Below, piece by piece: positions 45,450 through 54,180 of a stretch of DNA of 64,000 nucleotides. A program made the translations under genes and the position numbers. Source of the DNA: Ornithobacterium rhinotracheale. Lineage in GTDB: Bacteria > Bacteroidota > Bacteroidia > Flavobacteriales > Weeksellaceae. Within the stretch, counting starts at the first letter, position 1; each line of letters begins with the position of its first letter. The DNA lies in NCBI RefSeq assembly GCF_004088395.1, contig NZ_CP035107.1, forward strand, positions 553,501 to 617,500, read 5' to 3'. The notes beneath the pieces were generated by a model, which was not told the DNA's origin, ran no database searches, and saw only the letters and a list, made by a program, of their open reading frames with translations.

Positions 45450-46160
45450 CTAAAACAATAATTTAATCACTTCCAGAGATTTTGGCTCTCGGAAGTCGGG
45501 CAAATGCAATTGGTAGTATTGCAGCAGGCTATTGAGCAGAAATCTGCGCTGTGCTTGGTTAAAAACATTGGTAGAATTTAAATCAAAATGCAGGAAGATT
45601 AATTTTTTAAAAAAGAGGCTCTCCTCCTCATTCAGCGTGAAGCCCGATTGCATTTGGTAGCAGAATTCGCCCCCCTCCAAGTCGAAAAGTGGTGCTTCGT
45701 GGCGCTCGGTATTGGGGTGGAAGCCTAGGAAATGGCTCATTTTTAGCAAAAAATATAGGTGGAAATCGGCAAAATCTTTTGGCTTTTGGTCTAAAAGAGT
45801 GAGCGCGGAGAAGATGAAATCATACAATTGCGGATTGGCTTCGTCTTGCCTAAGACACGAATTAATAATCTCGCTTAAAAGTTGTAATACAATCGATTTG
45901 GCAGGTTGCGTGTGCAAATCGATGAAAGCATGCGAAGTTTGTAAATTTTTAGGGTGTTTTAGGCTCCCGCGTGTGTTTTCTTCTACCGAGATTTCCACTT
46001 CGGCAAAAGGGAAAAGCAGGCTGCGGTTTCGTTTTTTTTGTTTATAAAAACCTTTAATCATAAAAGCCAACATGCCCAATTCTCGGGTGTAGAGATGCAG
46101 AATCAATCCAGAATCTCCATATTTTAAATGCTTGATGACAAGGGCGCGTGTTTTTTTCAT
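45450..46160 (-). CDS. recO: DNA repair protein RecO
   Basis: This 236-residue protein starts MKKTRALVIKHLKYGDSGLILHLYTRELG, which is the RecO N-terminal OB-fold pattern (quoted in part of its length). The KGFYKQKKRNRSLLFPF segment and a helical C-terminal domain follow. RecO works with RecF and RecR to load RecA at gaps and to anneal single strands in recombinational repair. The zinc-cysteine set present in some RecO proteins is reduced here, as is common in Bacteroidota. It is a single-gene unit divergent from the U32 peptidase gene. Confidence 0.92.
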   Translation of the reverse strand: MKKTRALVIKHLKYGDSGLILHLYTRELGMLAFMIKGFYKQKKRNRSLLFPFAEVEISVEENTRGSLKHPKNLQTSHAFIDLHTQPAKSIVLQLLSEIINSCLRQDEANPQLYDFIFSALTLLDQKPKDFADFHLYFLLKMSHFLGFHPNTERHEAPLFDLEGGEFCYQMQSGFTLNEEESLFFKKLIFLHFDLNSTNVFNQAQRRFLLNSLLQYYQLHLPDFREPKSLEVIKLLF

Positions 46161-46236
46161 ATCTTAAAGAAAAGTGAAATTTTCTTGAAAAAATGAGTTT
46201 CAACTCAATCCAAAATCGAATGTGCGTAAAATTATG

Positions 46237-46244
46237 TAAATTTG
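46237..46244 (+). promoter_or_regulatory. -7 promoter element of the U32 peptidase / metallo-beta-lactamase unit
   Basis: TAAATTTG matches TAnnTTTG, 29 bases before the start at 46273. Confidence 0.45.
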
Positions 46245-46272
46245 CAGACTTAAAAAAGTTTTAATTAAAATC

Positions 46273-47516
46273 ATGACCAAAGATAATAAGATTGAATTAA
46301 TGGCCCCTGCGGGGGACTTTACAGCCCTACAAGCCGCTATAGATAACGGTGCAGACTCGGTTTATTTTGGTGTAGAACAGCTTAATATGAGAGCTCGTGC
46401 TTCTATGAATTTTACCATTGATGATCTCCCAGAGATTAGCCGTAGATGCAAGGAAAAAGGAGTTAGAACTTATTTAACCCTCAATACCATTATCTATGAT
46501 CACGATCTTTCCATCATCAAAACTTTACTTGACAGAGCCAAAGAAGCAGACCTAACCGCAGTGATTGCAATGGATCAGGCGGTGATTGCCTATGCTCGGC
46601 AGATAGGTATGGAGGTTCATATCTCTACTCAAATAAATATTACTAATATAGAAACTGTGAAGTTCTATGCACTATTTGCTGATACTATGGTGATGAGCCG
46701 CGAGCTGAGTATTAATCAAATAAAGAAGATTTGTACACAAATAGAAAAAGAACAGATTAAAGGTCCCTCTGGTAATTTAGTAGAGATAGAAATATTTGGG
46801 CATGGTGCATTATGTATGGCGGTATCAGGTAAGTGTTATCTGAGCTTACACTCTCATAACTCTTCTGCTAATAGAGGGGCATGCAAACAGAATTGTAGAA
46901 AGAAATATACCGTAATAGACCAAGAATCTGGCTTTGAGATAGAGTTAGATAATGAATATATGATGTCACCAAAAGACCTGTGTACGATTAATTTTTTAGA
47001 TCAAATTGTAGATGCAGGGGTAAAGGTGTTAAAAATAGAAGGAAGGGGCGTGCACCAGAATATGTGGCTACGGTAACTAAATGCTATCGTGAGGCCATAG
47101 ACAGTATTGCAGAGGGAACTTTTACCCAAGAAAAAGTGGCAGAGTGGATGAAACTGCTAGAAACTGTCTATAATAGAGGCTTCTGGAGCGGCTACTATCT
47201 AGGACAAGAGCTAGGCGAATGGTCTCCAAATCCAGGTTCTAACGCGACACAGAAGAAAGTGTATATAGGTAAAGGGAGACACTTTTATCCAAAATCTAAT
47301 ATTGCTGAGTTTTTAATAGAAGCATATGATTTAAGCGTAGGGGATAAGGTTCTAATACAAGGGCCTACAACAGGGTCTCAGGAAATGGAGATTACCGAAA
47401 TGATGATTGATGGGCAGGGAATGAAAGAAAAAGCTACAAAGGCTGATGTGATTACTTTTAAAACCGGTTTTAGGGTGCGCCCGAGTGATAAACTTTATAA
47501 AGTAGTGAAGGCTTGA
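46273..47516 (+). pseudogene. U32 family peptidase / tRNA hydroxylation protein (TrhP/YegQ-like), frameshifted in this sequence
   Basis: Two overlapping frames (46273-47076 and 47064-47516) form one protein of about 414 residues. The first holds MAPAGDFTALQAAIDNGADSVYFG in part and the cysteine cluster of FGHGALCMAVSGKCYLS and NRGACKQNC, which binds an Fe-S cluster in this family. The frame is lost in the G run at about 47043-47048. One extra G restores EGRGRAPEYVATVTKCYREA. The family includes YegQ/TrhP, which helps hydroxylate U34 of tRNA. The stop is 3 bases before the first repeat of the metallo-beta-lactamase gene. Confidence 0.88.
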
Positions 47517-47519
47517 TTT

Positions 47520-47789
47520 ATGCTGAAAAAGAATTTTAAACCATTATTTATGCTGAAAAAGAATTTTAAACCATTATTTATGCTGAAAAAGAATTTTAAA
47601 CCATTATTTATGCTGAAAAAGAATTTTAAACCATTATTTATGCTGAAAAAGAATTTTAAACCATTATTTATGCTGAAAAAGAATTTTAAACCATTATTTA
47701 TGCTGAAAAAGAATTTTAAACCATTATTTATGCTGAAAAAGAATTTTAAACCATTATTTATGCTGAAAAAGAATTTTAAACCATTATTT
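47520..47789 (+). repeat. Nine perfect 30-bp tandem repeats, each with an ATG
   Basis: A 30-base unit beginning atgctgaaaaagaatttt is repeated nine times without a single change (unit starts at 47520, then every 30 bases to 47760). Each unit encodes MLKKNFKPLF and is in frame with the metallo-beta-lactamase, so nine alternative start codons are available. A trace of the unit junction (tttatttatg) recurs just after the array at about 47810-47820. The lack of divergence indicates recent expansion or slippage. Confidence 0.97.
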
Positions 47790-48527
47790 TTTTATTTATG
47801 CTTTTGGATGAGTTTGGCGGCGTGTCAATCTCAGTCTTTTGGAGGGCTTCAGTTCCCTAAAATAGTTTATCAATCCGAGGATTTAAAGGTGGTTCAGATT
47901 GCGCCTGATACTTTTGTCCATACGTCTTATTTAGCCACCCAGCAATGGGGAAAAGTGCCTTGCAACGGTATGATTGTCAGATATCAACGAGAAGCGATGG
48001 TTTTTGATACGCCCACAGATGAAGCCTCTTCGGAAGCTTTAATCCATTGGATTGAAAACGAACTGAAAGCCGAAATAAAATGGGTGGTGCCTACACATTT
48101 TCACGATGATAATTTGGGCGGATTACCAGCGTTTCATCGGAATGCGGTGATGTCTGCCGCTTATTATAAAACCCGAGATTTGGCTAAAAAACACCAAAAT
48201 GTGCAGATTCTTACCGGTTTTTCAAGTGTAGATTCAACTTGGGATTTGGGTGGTGAAAAAATTCGGATTGGGTATTATGGAGAAGGGCACACGGAAGATA
48301 ATGTGGTGGTGTATTTCCCCAAAGATCAAGTGCTATTTGGCGGCTGTTTGGTAAAGGAATTGGGCGCTGGCAAAGGCAACCTGTCCGATGCTTTTCCCCA
48401 AAAATGGTCGGCAACCATTCAAAAAGTGAAACACGCCTATCCAGAAGCGAAAATTGTGGTGCCTGGACATGGCAAAATAGGGGGCAAAGAGCTATTGGAC
48501 TACACGGCGCAACTTTTCAAACCATAA
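47520..48527 (+). CDS. Subclass B1 metallo-beta-lactamase with nine-fold repeated N-terminus
   Basis: From 47520 the frame gives 335 residues. From the last repeat ATG (47760) it gives 255, with a normal lipoprotein signal (KNFKPLFFYLCFWMSLAAC, Cys22), so 47760 is the likely functional start. Numbering from there, all B1 zinc ligands are present: His113, His115 and Asp117 in THFHDD, His177 in GEGHTED, Cys196 in FGGCLVKE and His237 in PGHGK. Lys199 and Asn208 suit substrate binding. Such enzymes hydrolyse beta-lactams including carbapenems. The general layout resembles CfiA/BlaB-type proteins of Bacteroidota. Activity itself is inferred. Translation may be coupled to the U32 gene, whose stop is 3 bases before the first ATG. 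Confidence 0.9.
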   Translation: MLKKNFKPLFMLKKNFKPLFMLKKNFKPLFMLKKNFKPLFMLKKNFKPLFMLKKNFKPLFMLKKNFKPLFMLKKNFKPLFMLKKNFKPLFFYLCFWMSLAACQSQSFGGLQFPKIVYQSEDLKVVQIAPDTFVHTSYLATQQWGKVPCNGMIVRYQREAMVFDTPTDEASSEALIHWIENELKAEIKWVVPTHFHDDNLGGLPAFHRNAVMSAAYYKTRDLAKKHQNVQILTGFSSVDSTWDLGGEKIRIGYYGEGHTEDNVVVYFPKDQVLFGGCLVKELGAGKGNLSDAFPQKWSATIQKVKHAYPEAKIVVPGHGKIGGKELLDYTAQLFKP

Positions 48528-48551
48528 TGATATTGATATAAAAACGAAGCG

Positions 48552-48782
48552 ATGGTCATCATAACCTTACAGAGAGATAAATGCATCGGTTGCAACTATT
48601 GTGCGGAGTTTGCGCCAGAGTTTTTCCGTATGTCTAAAAAAGATGGGAAATCGGTATTGCTAAAATCTAAGGATAAAAAGGGTTTTCATACTTTTAAAAC
48701 ACCTATTCCTGATGCTTTTGAGCCTTGCGAAAAAGCAGCCAAAGCTTGCCCTGTGAACATCATCGATGTGAAAACTACTTAA
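48552..48782 (+). CDS. Small 4Fe-4S ferredoxin
   Basis: This 76-residue protein has Cys11, Cys14 and Cys17 in RDKCIGCNYCAEFAPEFF and a distal CEKAAKACPVNII that supplies the remaining ligand, the pattern of single-cluster [4Fe-4S] ferredoxins. It carries electrons in the cytosol, but the partner is not known. The gene is 24 bases after the metallo-beta-lactamase stop and 3 bases before the formyl-THF cyclo-ligase gene, so it probably belongs to the same transcript. Confidence 0.9.
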   Translation: MVIITLQRDKCIGCNYCAEFAPEFFRMSKKDGKSVLLKSKDKKGFHTFKTPIPDAFEPCEKAAKACPVNIIDVKTT

Positions 48783-48785
48783 AAT

Positions 48786-49352
48786 ATGAAATTTAGCAAA
48801 ACCCAATGGCGCAAAGTTTATAAACAAAAACGCAAAGCACTTTCAGCAGAAGAAAGAAAGGCATTAAGCCAAAAAATCTTTGTGCAATTGGCACAATCCG
48901 ATTGGGTGGAAAAAGCACAAAATATCCATATTTTCATTTCGGTGGAAAAGTTGGGCGAAGTGTCTACGCAAAAATTTATTCAATTACTTTGGGCTAAAGG
49001 CAAAAGTGTTTTTATCCCAAAAGTTGAAGGCGAATCGCTCATCACCTGTGAGTACACCCCCGAAACACTTATGGAAATGAGCCGTTGGGGCATTTTGGAA
49101 CCTAAATCACCCAAAATAGTATCTGAAAAAGAAATAGATTTAGTCATTACGCCACTTTTAATCTGTGATAGAAAAGGCACGCGTGTGGGCTATGGTGGCG
49201 GATTCTACGACGGGCTTTTTGCTAAATGCAAGCCCGATATTTTAAAAATCGGGGTAAATTATTTTTCTCCTATAAACGAAATAATTACTACTTACGAAAG
49301 CGATGTTCCGCTGGATTATTTGGTAACGCCCGAAGATATCTTTGAATTTTAA
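48786..49352 (+). CDS. 5-formyltetrahydrofolate cyclo-ligase
   Basis: This 188-residue protein has the basic N-terminal helix (KTQWRKVYKQKRKALS) that precedes the nucleotide-binding core. It also has the family signature LLICDRKGTRVGYGGGFYD, whose GYGGGYYD-like loop binds phosphate of ATP. It converts 5-formyl-THF to 5,10-methenyl-THF, salvaging one-carbon units. The gene starts 3 bases after the ferredoxin stop and is closed by the terminator at 49361-49395. Confidence 0.94.
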   Translation: MKFSKTQWRKVYKQKRKALSAEERKALSQKIFVQLAQSDWVEKAQNIHIFISVEKLGEVSTQKFIQLLWAKGKSVFIPKVEGESLITCEYTPETLMEMSRWGILEPKSPKIVSEKEIDLVITPLLICDRKGTRVGYGGGFYDGLFAKCKPDILKIGVNYFSPINEIITTYESDVPLDYLVTPEDIFEF

Positions 49353-49360
49353 ACAAAATA

Positions 49361-49395
49361 AAAAAAGCCATTTCAAATTAAGAAATGGCTTTTTT
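49361..49395. terminator. Bidirectional terminator between the 5-FCL and nadE genes
   Basis: A 14-bp stem (aaaaaagccatttc / gaaatggctttttt) has T runs on both strands, between convergent genes. Confidence 0.9.
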
Positions 49396-49412
49396 AGTGT
49401 TTTTTTATTTTT

Positions 49413-50192
49413 TCAATTCTTCGGGATTACAGCCACGGGAATAGGCTTGATTTTGTGTTGCATTGCGCGGTTAAATTTATTGAAAATCTGCAATACTTCG
49501 CGCTTCCTCCCTTGAAAGTCCTCTGGCTTGTGGTTTTGGTACACGCTCATAGCCCATTCTAGCTCATCGTAGGTAGCCCCTAATTGGTCTTCATCGGTGC
49601 GGTCGTCGTTCCATAGCCCGTCGGTGGGTTTAGCATTTTGGATAGAGGCTATGATTTCTAATTCTTTGGCTAGCTTAAAAACTTCGCTTTTCATCAAATC
49701 CCCAATCGGAGAAATGTCCACTCCGCCGTCGCCATACTTGGTAAAGAATCCTACGCCAAAGTCTTCTACCTTGTTTCCTGTGCCTACTACCAAGTAGCGA
49801 TTAAGTCCTGCGTAATAATACAGCGTGGTCATTCTCAAACGCGAGCGTGCATTGGCAAGTGCTAAGTCATTTTGTGCATGATTTTTGTCAGTTACTACGG
49901 CATCGCTCAGCGCATCAAAAGTAGGCGTAAGGTCTACTCGCATACCCTTTACATTAGGATATCTTTCTTCGAGCCAAGCGATGTGGTCTTGCGCTCTATT
50001 TACTTGATCCTGAGCTTGGTGTATTGGCATTTCAATTGCAAGCATGGGTGCGCCTGTTTGAGCGGTAAGTGTTGAAACTACAGCAGAATCAATTCCGCCA
50101 GAGATTCCAATCACCCATCCGTCCATGCCAGATTTAGATAAATAATCCTTTAACCAGTCAACAATATAATTAATTACTTCTTTTGTGTGCAT
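49413..50192 (-). CDS. nadE: NH3-dependent NAD+ synthetase
   Basis: This 259-residue enzyme of the ATP-pyrophosphatase group has P-loop SGGIDSA at residues 31-37, the GTGNKVEDFGVGFFTKYGDGGVD segment (in part) and DRTDEDQLGATYDELE, all typical of NadE. It amidates deamido-NAD with ammonia and ATP in the last step of NAD synthesis. It lacks the glutaminase domain of the longer form. The gene is divergent from gldB, and the two -7 boxes lie within 22 bases of each other (50201-50222). A nadE-gldB-gldC order is common in flavobacteria. Confidence 0.95.
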   Translation of the reverse strand: MHTKEVINYIVDWLKDYLSKSGMDGWVIGISGGIDSAVVSTLTAQTGAPMLAIEMPIHQAQDQVNRAQDHIAWLEERYPNVKGMRVDLTPTFDALSDAVVTDKNHAQNDLALANARSRLRMTTLYYYAGLNRYLVVGTGNKVEDFGVGFFTKYGDGGVDISPIGDLMKSEVFKLAKELEIIASIQNAKPTDGLWNDDRTDEDQLGATYDELEWAMSVYQNHKPEDFQGRKREVLQIFNKFNRAMQHKIKPIPVAVIPKN

Positions 50193-50200
50193 AATTTCTG

Positions 50201-50222
50201 TATTTTTGAATTTTCAAAGTTA
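50201..50222. promoter_or_regulatory. Closely packed divergent promoters of nadE and gldB
   Basis: TATTTTTG at 50201-50208 (plus, towards gldB) and TAACTTTG at 50215-50222 (minus, towards nadE) both match TAnnTTTG. They face in opposite directions within 22 bases, so the two genes may compete for polymerase. Confidence 0.45.
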
Positions 50223-50235
50223 ATGCTTTCAATTC

Positions 50236-51209
50236 ATGAAAAAAATATTTTTCTATGTAATATTAGTTTTAGTTATCTTTTCTTGCCAGAAAAAAGTGCA
50301 CGAATTTGAGACAGATGTTCCTCCTTTTACGGATTCGATTCAGGTGAAAGATGTGTCTAAGGCTTATTATGATACAAAAATCAGCAATCAGGCGTTGGCT
50401 AAACTTTATCCTGATTTTTTTGCCGATATTCCAGACACGATTTTGGAGAGTCGCCGTGCAGATACCCTAGCCATTGCTTTGAACCAAGCGGTAGAAAACC
50501 AATTTAAAAATTTAGCCTTAAAAGATTCATTGCGAACGATCTTTAAATATGTAAAATACTATTATCCCAATTTCACCGCCCTACGGTGTACACTTTTACG
50601 GGAGAGTTGCCGTATATGAATCCCGTTGCCTACTGGGTGCAGAGTAACGATATGGTGCTCGGGCTTGATTGGTTTTTGGGTAAAGATTATCCATTGTACC
50701 AAAAAATGGGAATTCCGCAATATATCAGAAACAATTTTAAGCCACAGGATTTAAAAATTAGCATAGCCGAAAGCATGGCAAGGCAGCTTGTCCCAATGGA
50801 TATTACTAAAAGAAAATTTGTGGAAAAAATGATTTATGCGGGAAAAGTTTTGTTGGCTACACAAGCCTTTTTACCTGAAAAATCAGCCCAAGAAATCATG
50901 CAATATTCGTCAGAGCAATGGCAATGGTGTGTAGATAATGAAGCTGATATGTATGTGTATTTTACCGAAAGCGAATATTTCTTTGACGAAGATAAAAAAC
51001 TAAGCGAGCGATTCATAGAGCCTGCACCTTTTTCTAAATTCTTTACCGATACCGATAATGAAACGCCTGGTAGAGTAGGGGCGTGGATGGGCTTGCAGAT
51101 TTGCCATGCGTATTTAAAACAAAATCCAAAAGTGGATTTAGCTACATTTTTAAGCGATAATGATTATTTGAAAATATTTAAAGACTCAAAATATAAACCA
51201 ATAAAATAA
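50236..51209 (+). pseudogene. gldB: Gliding motility lipoprotein GldB, frameshifted in this sequence
   Basis: Two overlapping frames (50236-50619 and 50586-51209) give one GldB-like lipoprotein of about 324 residues. The signal ends FSCQ (Cys17). The second frame carries YWVQSNDMVLGLDWFLGKDYPLY in part and the C-terminal GRVGAWMGLQICHAYL block of the family. The frame is lost at about 50578-50581 (ccc). One added C restores FTAPTVYTFTGELPY. GldB is needed for gliding and for function of the type IX secretion apparatus in several flavobacteria. It is followed directly by gldC. Confidence 0.9.
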
Positions 51210-51530
51210 ATGAAATCCGAAATAAAAATAAGCGTTGAACTCGACGAGAATAAAGTGCCAGAAAAGCTCAGCTGGAGTGCCGTAGATGGTGGCGTGGAAA
51301 ATCAAGAAACCAAGGCCGCGTTGCTCTCGCTATGGGACGACAAGCAGCGAGAATCCTTGCGTATAGACTTGTGGACCAAGGATATGCCGATGGATCACAT
51401 GAAAATATTTTTTCACCAAATATTTAGATCCATGGCGGATACCTACCAGCGCGCAACCGATGAGAAAGAAGTGGCAGAGAAGATTAGAGAATTTGCGGAG
51501 GACTATGCCCGTGCGGCGAAAATTAAATAA
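51210..51530 (+). CDS. gldC: Gliding motility protein GldC
   Basis: This 106-residue acidic protein begins MKSEIKISVELDENKVPEKLSW (in part) and contains LLSLWDDKQRESLRIDLWTKDMP in part and a C-terminal helical tail, matching GldC. It has no signal peptide, so a cytoplasmic location is expected. The start codon immediately follows the gldB stop, and the pair is conserved in gliding and T9SS-bearing Bacteroidota. Its biochemical role is unknown. Its neighbours and the T9SS type-B protein elsewhere in the window fit a working type IX system. Confidence 0.93.
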   Translation: MKSEIKISVELDENKVPEKLSWSAVDGGVENQETKAALLSLWDDKQRESLRIDLWTKDMPMDHMKIFFHQIFRSMADTYQRATDEKEVAEKIREFAEDYARAAKIK

Positions 51531-51533
51531 AAT

Positions 51534-52712
51534 ATGACAGAATATAACTTCGATGAGGTAGTAGATAGGAGAGGTACAGGAGCCTTAAAAATTGAAGCTT
51601 TAAAAACCAAATGGGGACGCACCGATTTAATACCACTCTGGGTGGCCGATATGGATTTTAAAACCCCTAAATTTGTAATAGAAGCGGTGCAAAATAGATT
51701 AAACAACGAGATCTTTGGCTATACTTCGGCATCAGAAGACTGGTACCATGCCATCATCGATTGGCAAAAAAAGAGAAATCAATGGGAAATCACCAAGGAG
51801 ATGATTTCCTTTGTGCCTGGTGTAGTGCCAGGGCTTTCATTTGCCGTGCAATGCTTTACAGAGCCTGGCGACAAGGTGCTTATAATGCCACCAGTCTATC
51901 AGCAGTTTGGGAAATCGGTGCGCAATCACGATAGGGAGCTAGTGCTGTGTCCGCTCAAGCTAGTAGGTATGGATTACACCTTTGATTTTGCCCTTTTTGA
52001 GCAGCGCGTAAAGGATTGTAAACTATTTCTACTATGCAATCCGCATAACCCAGGAGGCAAGGTGTGGCGTAAAGAAGAACTGCAAGAAATTGCACGCATT
52101 TGCAAAAAGCACAAGGTGCTAGTAGTTTCAGACGAAATACATTCAGATTTAACCTTTGCTCCACACAAGCATCACCCATTTTCATCGGTAAGCGAGGAGG
52201 CGAGAGACAATAATGTTACATTCAATGCGCCAAGCAAGGCATTTAACTTAGCGGGCTTTTGTAGCTCATTTGCCATTATCGAAAACCCAGAAATCAGAAA
52301 AAGATTTGTAGACTTTACCGAGAAAATGATGGTGGGAGATGCCAATGTTTTTGCCTATCTCACAACCACAGCTGCTTACAACAATGGCGAAAAATGGCTA
52401 GAGGCAGTAAAGGAATATATAGAGCAGAATATCCTATACCTAGATCAGTATTTAAAAGAGCATGCTCCTAAAATCAAAGCCGTAATTCCACAAGCATCTT
52501 ATCTAGTGTTTTTAGATTGTAGGGAGCTTAATTTAAGTCAGCAGGACTTGGTAGATTTCTTTGTAGACAAAGCCCATTTAGCCCTAAATTTAGGAGAGGA
52601 CTATGGCGAAAACGGAAAAGGCTTTATGCGAATTAATTTAGCCGCACCACGAGTGCTTATCCAGAAAGCCCTAAACCAAATAAAAGAAGCCTACGAGGAA
52701 AAGAATTTTTAG
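51534..52712 (+). CDS. PatB/MalY-like PLP-dependent C-S lyase (class I/II aminotransferase fold)
   Basis: This 392-residue enzyme has the PLP lysine Lys235 in NAPSKAFNLAGF, the cofactor-binding motif CNPHNPGGKVW at about 168-178, and SDEIHSDLTF at 199-208. The combination with WVADMDFKTP near the N-terminus is typical of cystathionine beta-lyase-like PatB/MalY proteins. The likely reaction is cleavage of cystathionine or cysteine conjugates to a thiol, pyruvate and ammonia. A true aminotransferase cannot be excluded. It follows gldC by 3 bases. Confidence 0.9.
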   Translation: MTEYNFDEVVDRRGTGALKIEALKTKWGRTDLIPLWVADMDFKTPKFVIEAVQNRLNNEIFGYTSASEDWYHAIIDWQKKRNQWEITKEMISFVPGVVPGLSFAVQCFTEPGDKVLIMPPVYQQFGKSVRNHDRELVLCPLKLVGMDYTFDFALFEQRVKDCKLFLLCNPHNPGGKVWRKEELQEIARICKKHKVLVVSDEIHSDLTFAPHKHHPFSSVSEEARDNNVTFNAPSKAFNLAGFCSSFAIIENPEIRKRFVDFTEKMMVGDANVFAYLTTTAAYNNGEKWLEAVKEYIEQNILYLDQYLKEHAPKIKAVIPQASYLVFLDCRELNLSQQDLVDFFVDKAHLALNLGEDYGENGKGFMRINLAAPRVLIQKALNQIKEAYEEKNF

Positions 52713-52777
52713 TAAGACGTAAATTATAAAATCAATATAATAGAATTAAAACATAGTAAAATTCCCGATTATTTTGC

Positions 52778-52785
52778 TATCTTTG
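52778..52785 (+). promoter_or_regulatory. -7 promoter element of tig
   Basis: TATCTTTG matches TAnnTTTG, 20 bases before the tig start. Confidence 0.5.
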
Positions 52786-52805
52786 CAATCCAAAATTTTA
52801 ATAGA

Positions 52806-54152
52806 ATGAATGTTACATACAATAAAGTAGATGACTTGAACGCAGTCTTGTCAGTATCTATCGAAAAAGCAGACTATGCAGATAAAGTGGAAAAAGCCCT
52901 TAAAAATTATAAGAAAAATGCCAATGTGCCAGGGTTTAGAAAAGGTTTTGTTCCAATGGGGCTTGTAAAAAAACAATACGAAAAGCCACTCATCTACGAC
53001 GAGGTAAATAAACTTTTGCAAGAAAGCGTAAATAAATACTTAAACGATAATAAAGTAGAAACTTTAGGTCAGCCATTGCCAAAAGAAGATAAGGATTTTA
53101 GCTGGAATAATGAAACCCTAAAATTCGAATTTGAATTAGGCTTAGCGCCAGAATTTGAGGTGAATCTTTCCGAGGTGAGCGTGCCTTATTACAAAATCAC
53201 CGTGAGCGATGATGAAGTGGAAAAATACATCGATAATTTTAGACTAAGCTACGGCAAAATGTCTGAAGCAGAAGAAGTGGGCGAAGGAGCTTACATCAAA
53301 GGTGTGTTCTATGAATTAGACGAAAACGGAGAAGAAACTTCTGCGCACTACCACGCAAATGTGTTCTACAAAGATTTGAAAGATAAAAAAGCATTTGATG
53401 GTAAAAAGAAAGGCGATAAAATAGAAATCGCAGCGCAAGATATCTTTGAAGACCAAGATAGATTGGCTCAAACTTTTGGATTAGAAGAAAGCGAAATCGC
53501 TGATTTTAATAAAAAATTAGTTTACAAAATTCAAGATATCGTAAGCCACCAAAAGGCGGAAATCAATCAAGAGTTATTTGACAAAGTATACGGCGAGGGC
53601 GCAGTGGATTCCGAAGAGGCATTCCGAGCCAAAGTGAAGGAAGAGGCAGAGAAAATGTATGTTGCAGAAGCCGATAGAGTGATGCTCACCAATGGATTGC
53701 TCAACCTTGTGGAAAATAAAAAGTTTGATTTGCCAAAAGAATTTTTAATCAAGTGGCTACAATTCTCAAACCCACAAGCTGATTCCGCTGAAAAAGCAGA
53801 GCAAATGTATGAAAACGCTGAGCGCGGTATGAGATTCCAATTAGTGGAGGGGCGCGTGGCAAATCAGTACGATGTAAGCGTAACAAGAGAAGATGTGGAA
53901 AATCAAGCCATAGAGGCCGTGAAACAGCAAATGAAAATGTACGGAGCAGGCTTAAACTTTGATGATGAAATGCTGAAAGGTATCGCGCAACAATCGCTAC
54001 AAGATGAAAATCAATATCGCCAATTGGCCGACCAAGTGTTTGCTGGCAAGCTCATAGAGCTATTTAAGCAAAATGCAAAACTTGAAGAGAAAGAGGTGAG
54101 CTTTGAGGAATTCGTAGAGGAAGTAAAAGCTCAAAACGAAAAAATAAAATAG
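52806..54152 (+). CDS. tig: Trigger factor, ribosome-associated chaperone
   Basis: This 448-residue protein has an N-terminal ribosome-binding domain with NVPGFRKGFVPMGLVKKQYEK, which includes the GFRxGxxP signature that docks on L23. A diverged peptidyl-prolyl isomerase-like middle region (about 155-245) and a long helical C-terminal chaperone arm follow. It binds nascent chains at the exit tunnel. The PPIase domain lacks a clear FKBP active-site pattern, as in other Bacteroidota. It is a single-gene unit closed by a very strong hairpin at 54181-54218. Confidence 0.95.
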   Translation: MNVTYNKVDDLNAVLSVSIEKADYADKVEKALKNYKKNANVPGFRKGFVPMGLVKKQYEKPLIYDEVNKLLQESVNKYLNDNKVETLGQPLPKEDKDFSWNNETLKFEFELGLAPEFEVNLSEVSVPYYKITVSDDEVEKYIDNFRLSYGKMSEAEEVGEGAYIKGVFYELDENGEETSAHYHANVFYKDLKDKKAFDGKKKGDKIEIAAQDIFEDQDRLAQTFGLEESEIADFNKKLVYKIQDIVSHQKAEINQELFDKVYGEGAVDSEEAFRAKVKEEAEKMYVAEADRVMLTNGLLNLVENKKFDLPKEFLIKWLQFSNPQADSAEKAEQMYENAERGMRFQLVEGRVANQYDVSVTREDVENQAIEAVKQQMKMYGAGLNFDDEMLKGIAQQSLQDENQYRQLADQVFAGKLIELFKQNAKLEEKEVSFEEFVEEVKAQNEKIK

Positions 54153-54180
54153 GAGTAAACATAAAAAGGTTTTGAACTTT

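Noticed and set aside
47520-47789. CRISPR or intergenic repeat
   Set aside because: The 30-bp units have no spacers and are in frame with, and part of, the lactamase reading frame.
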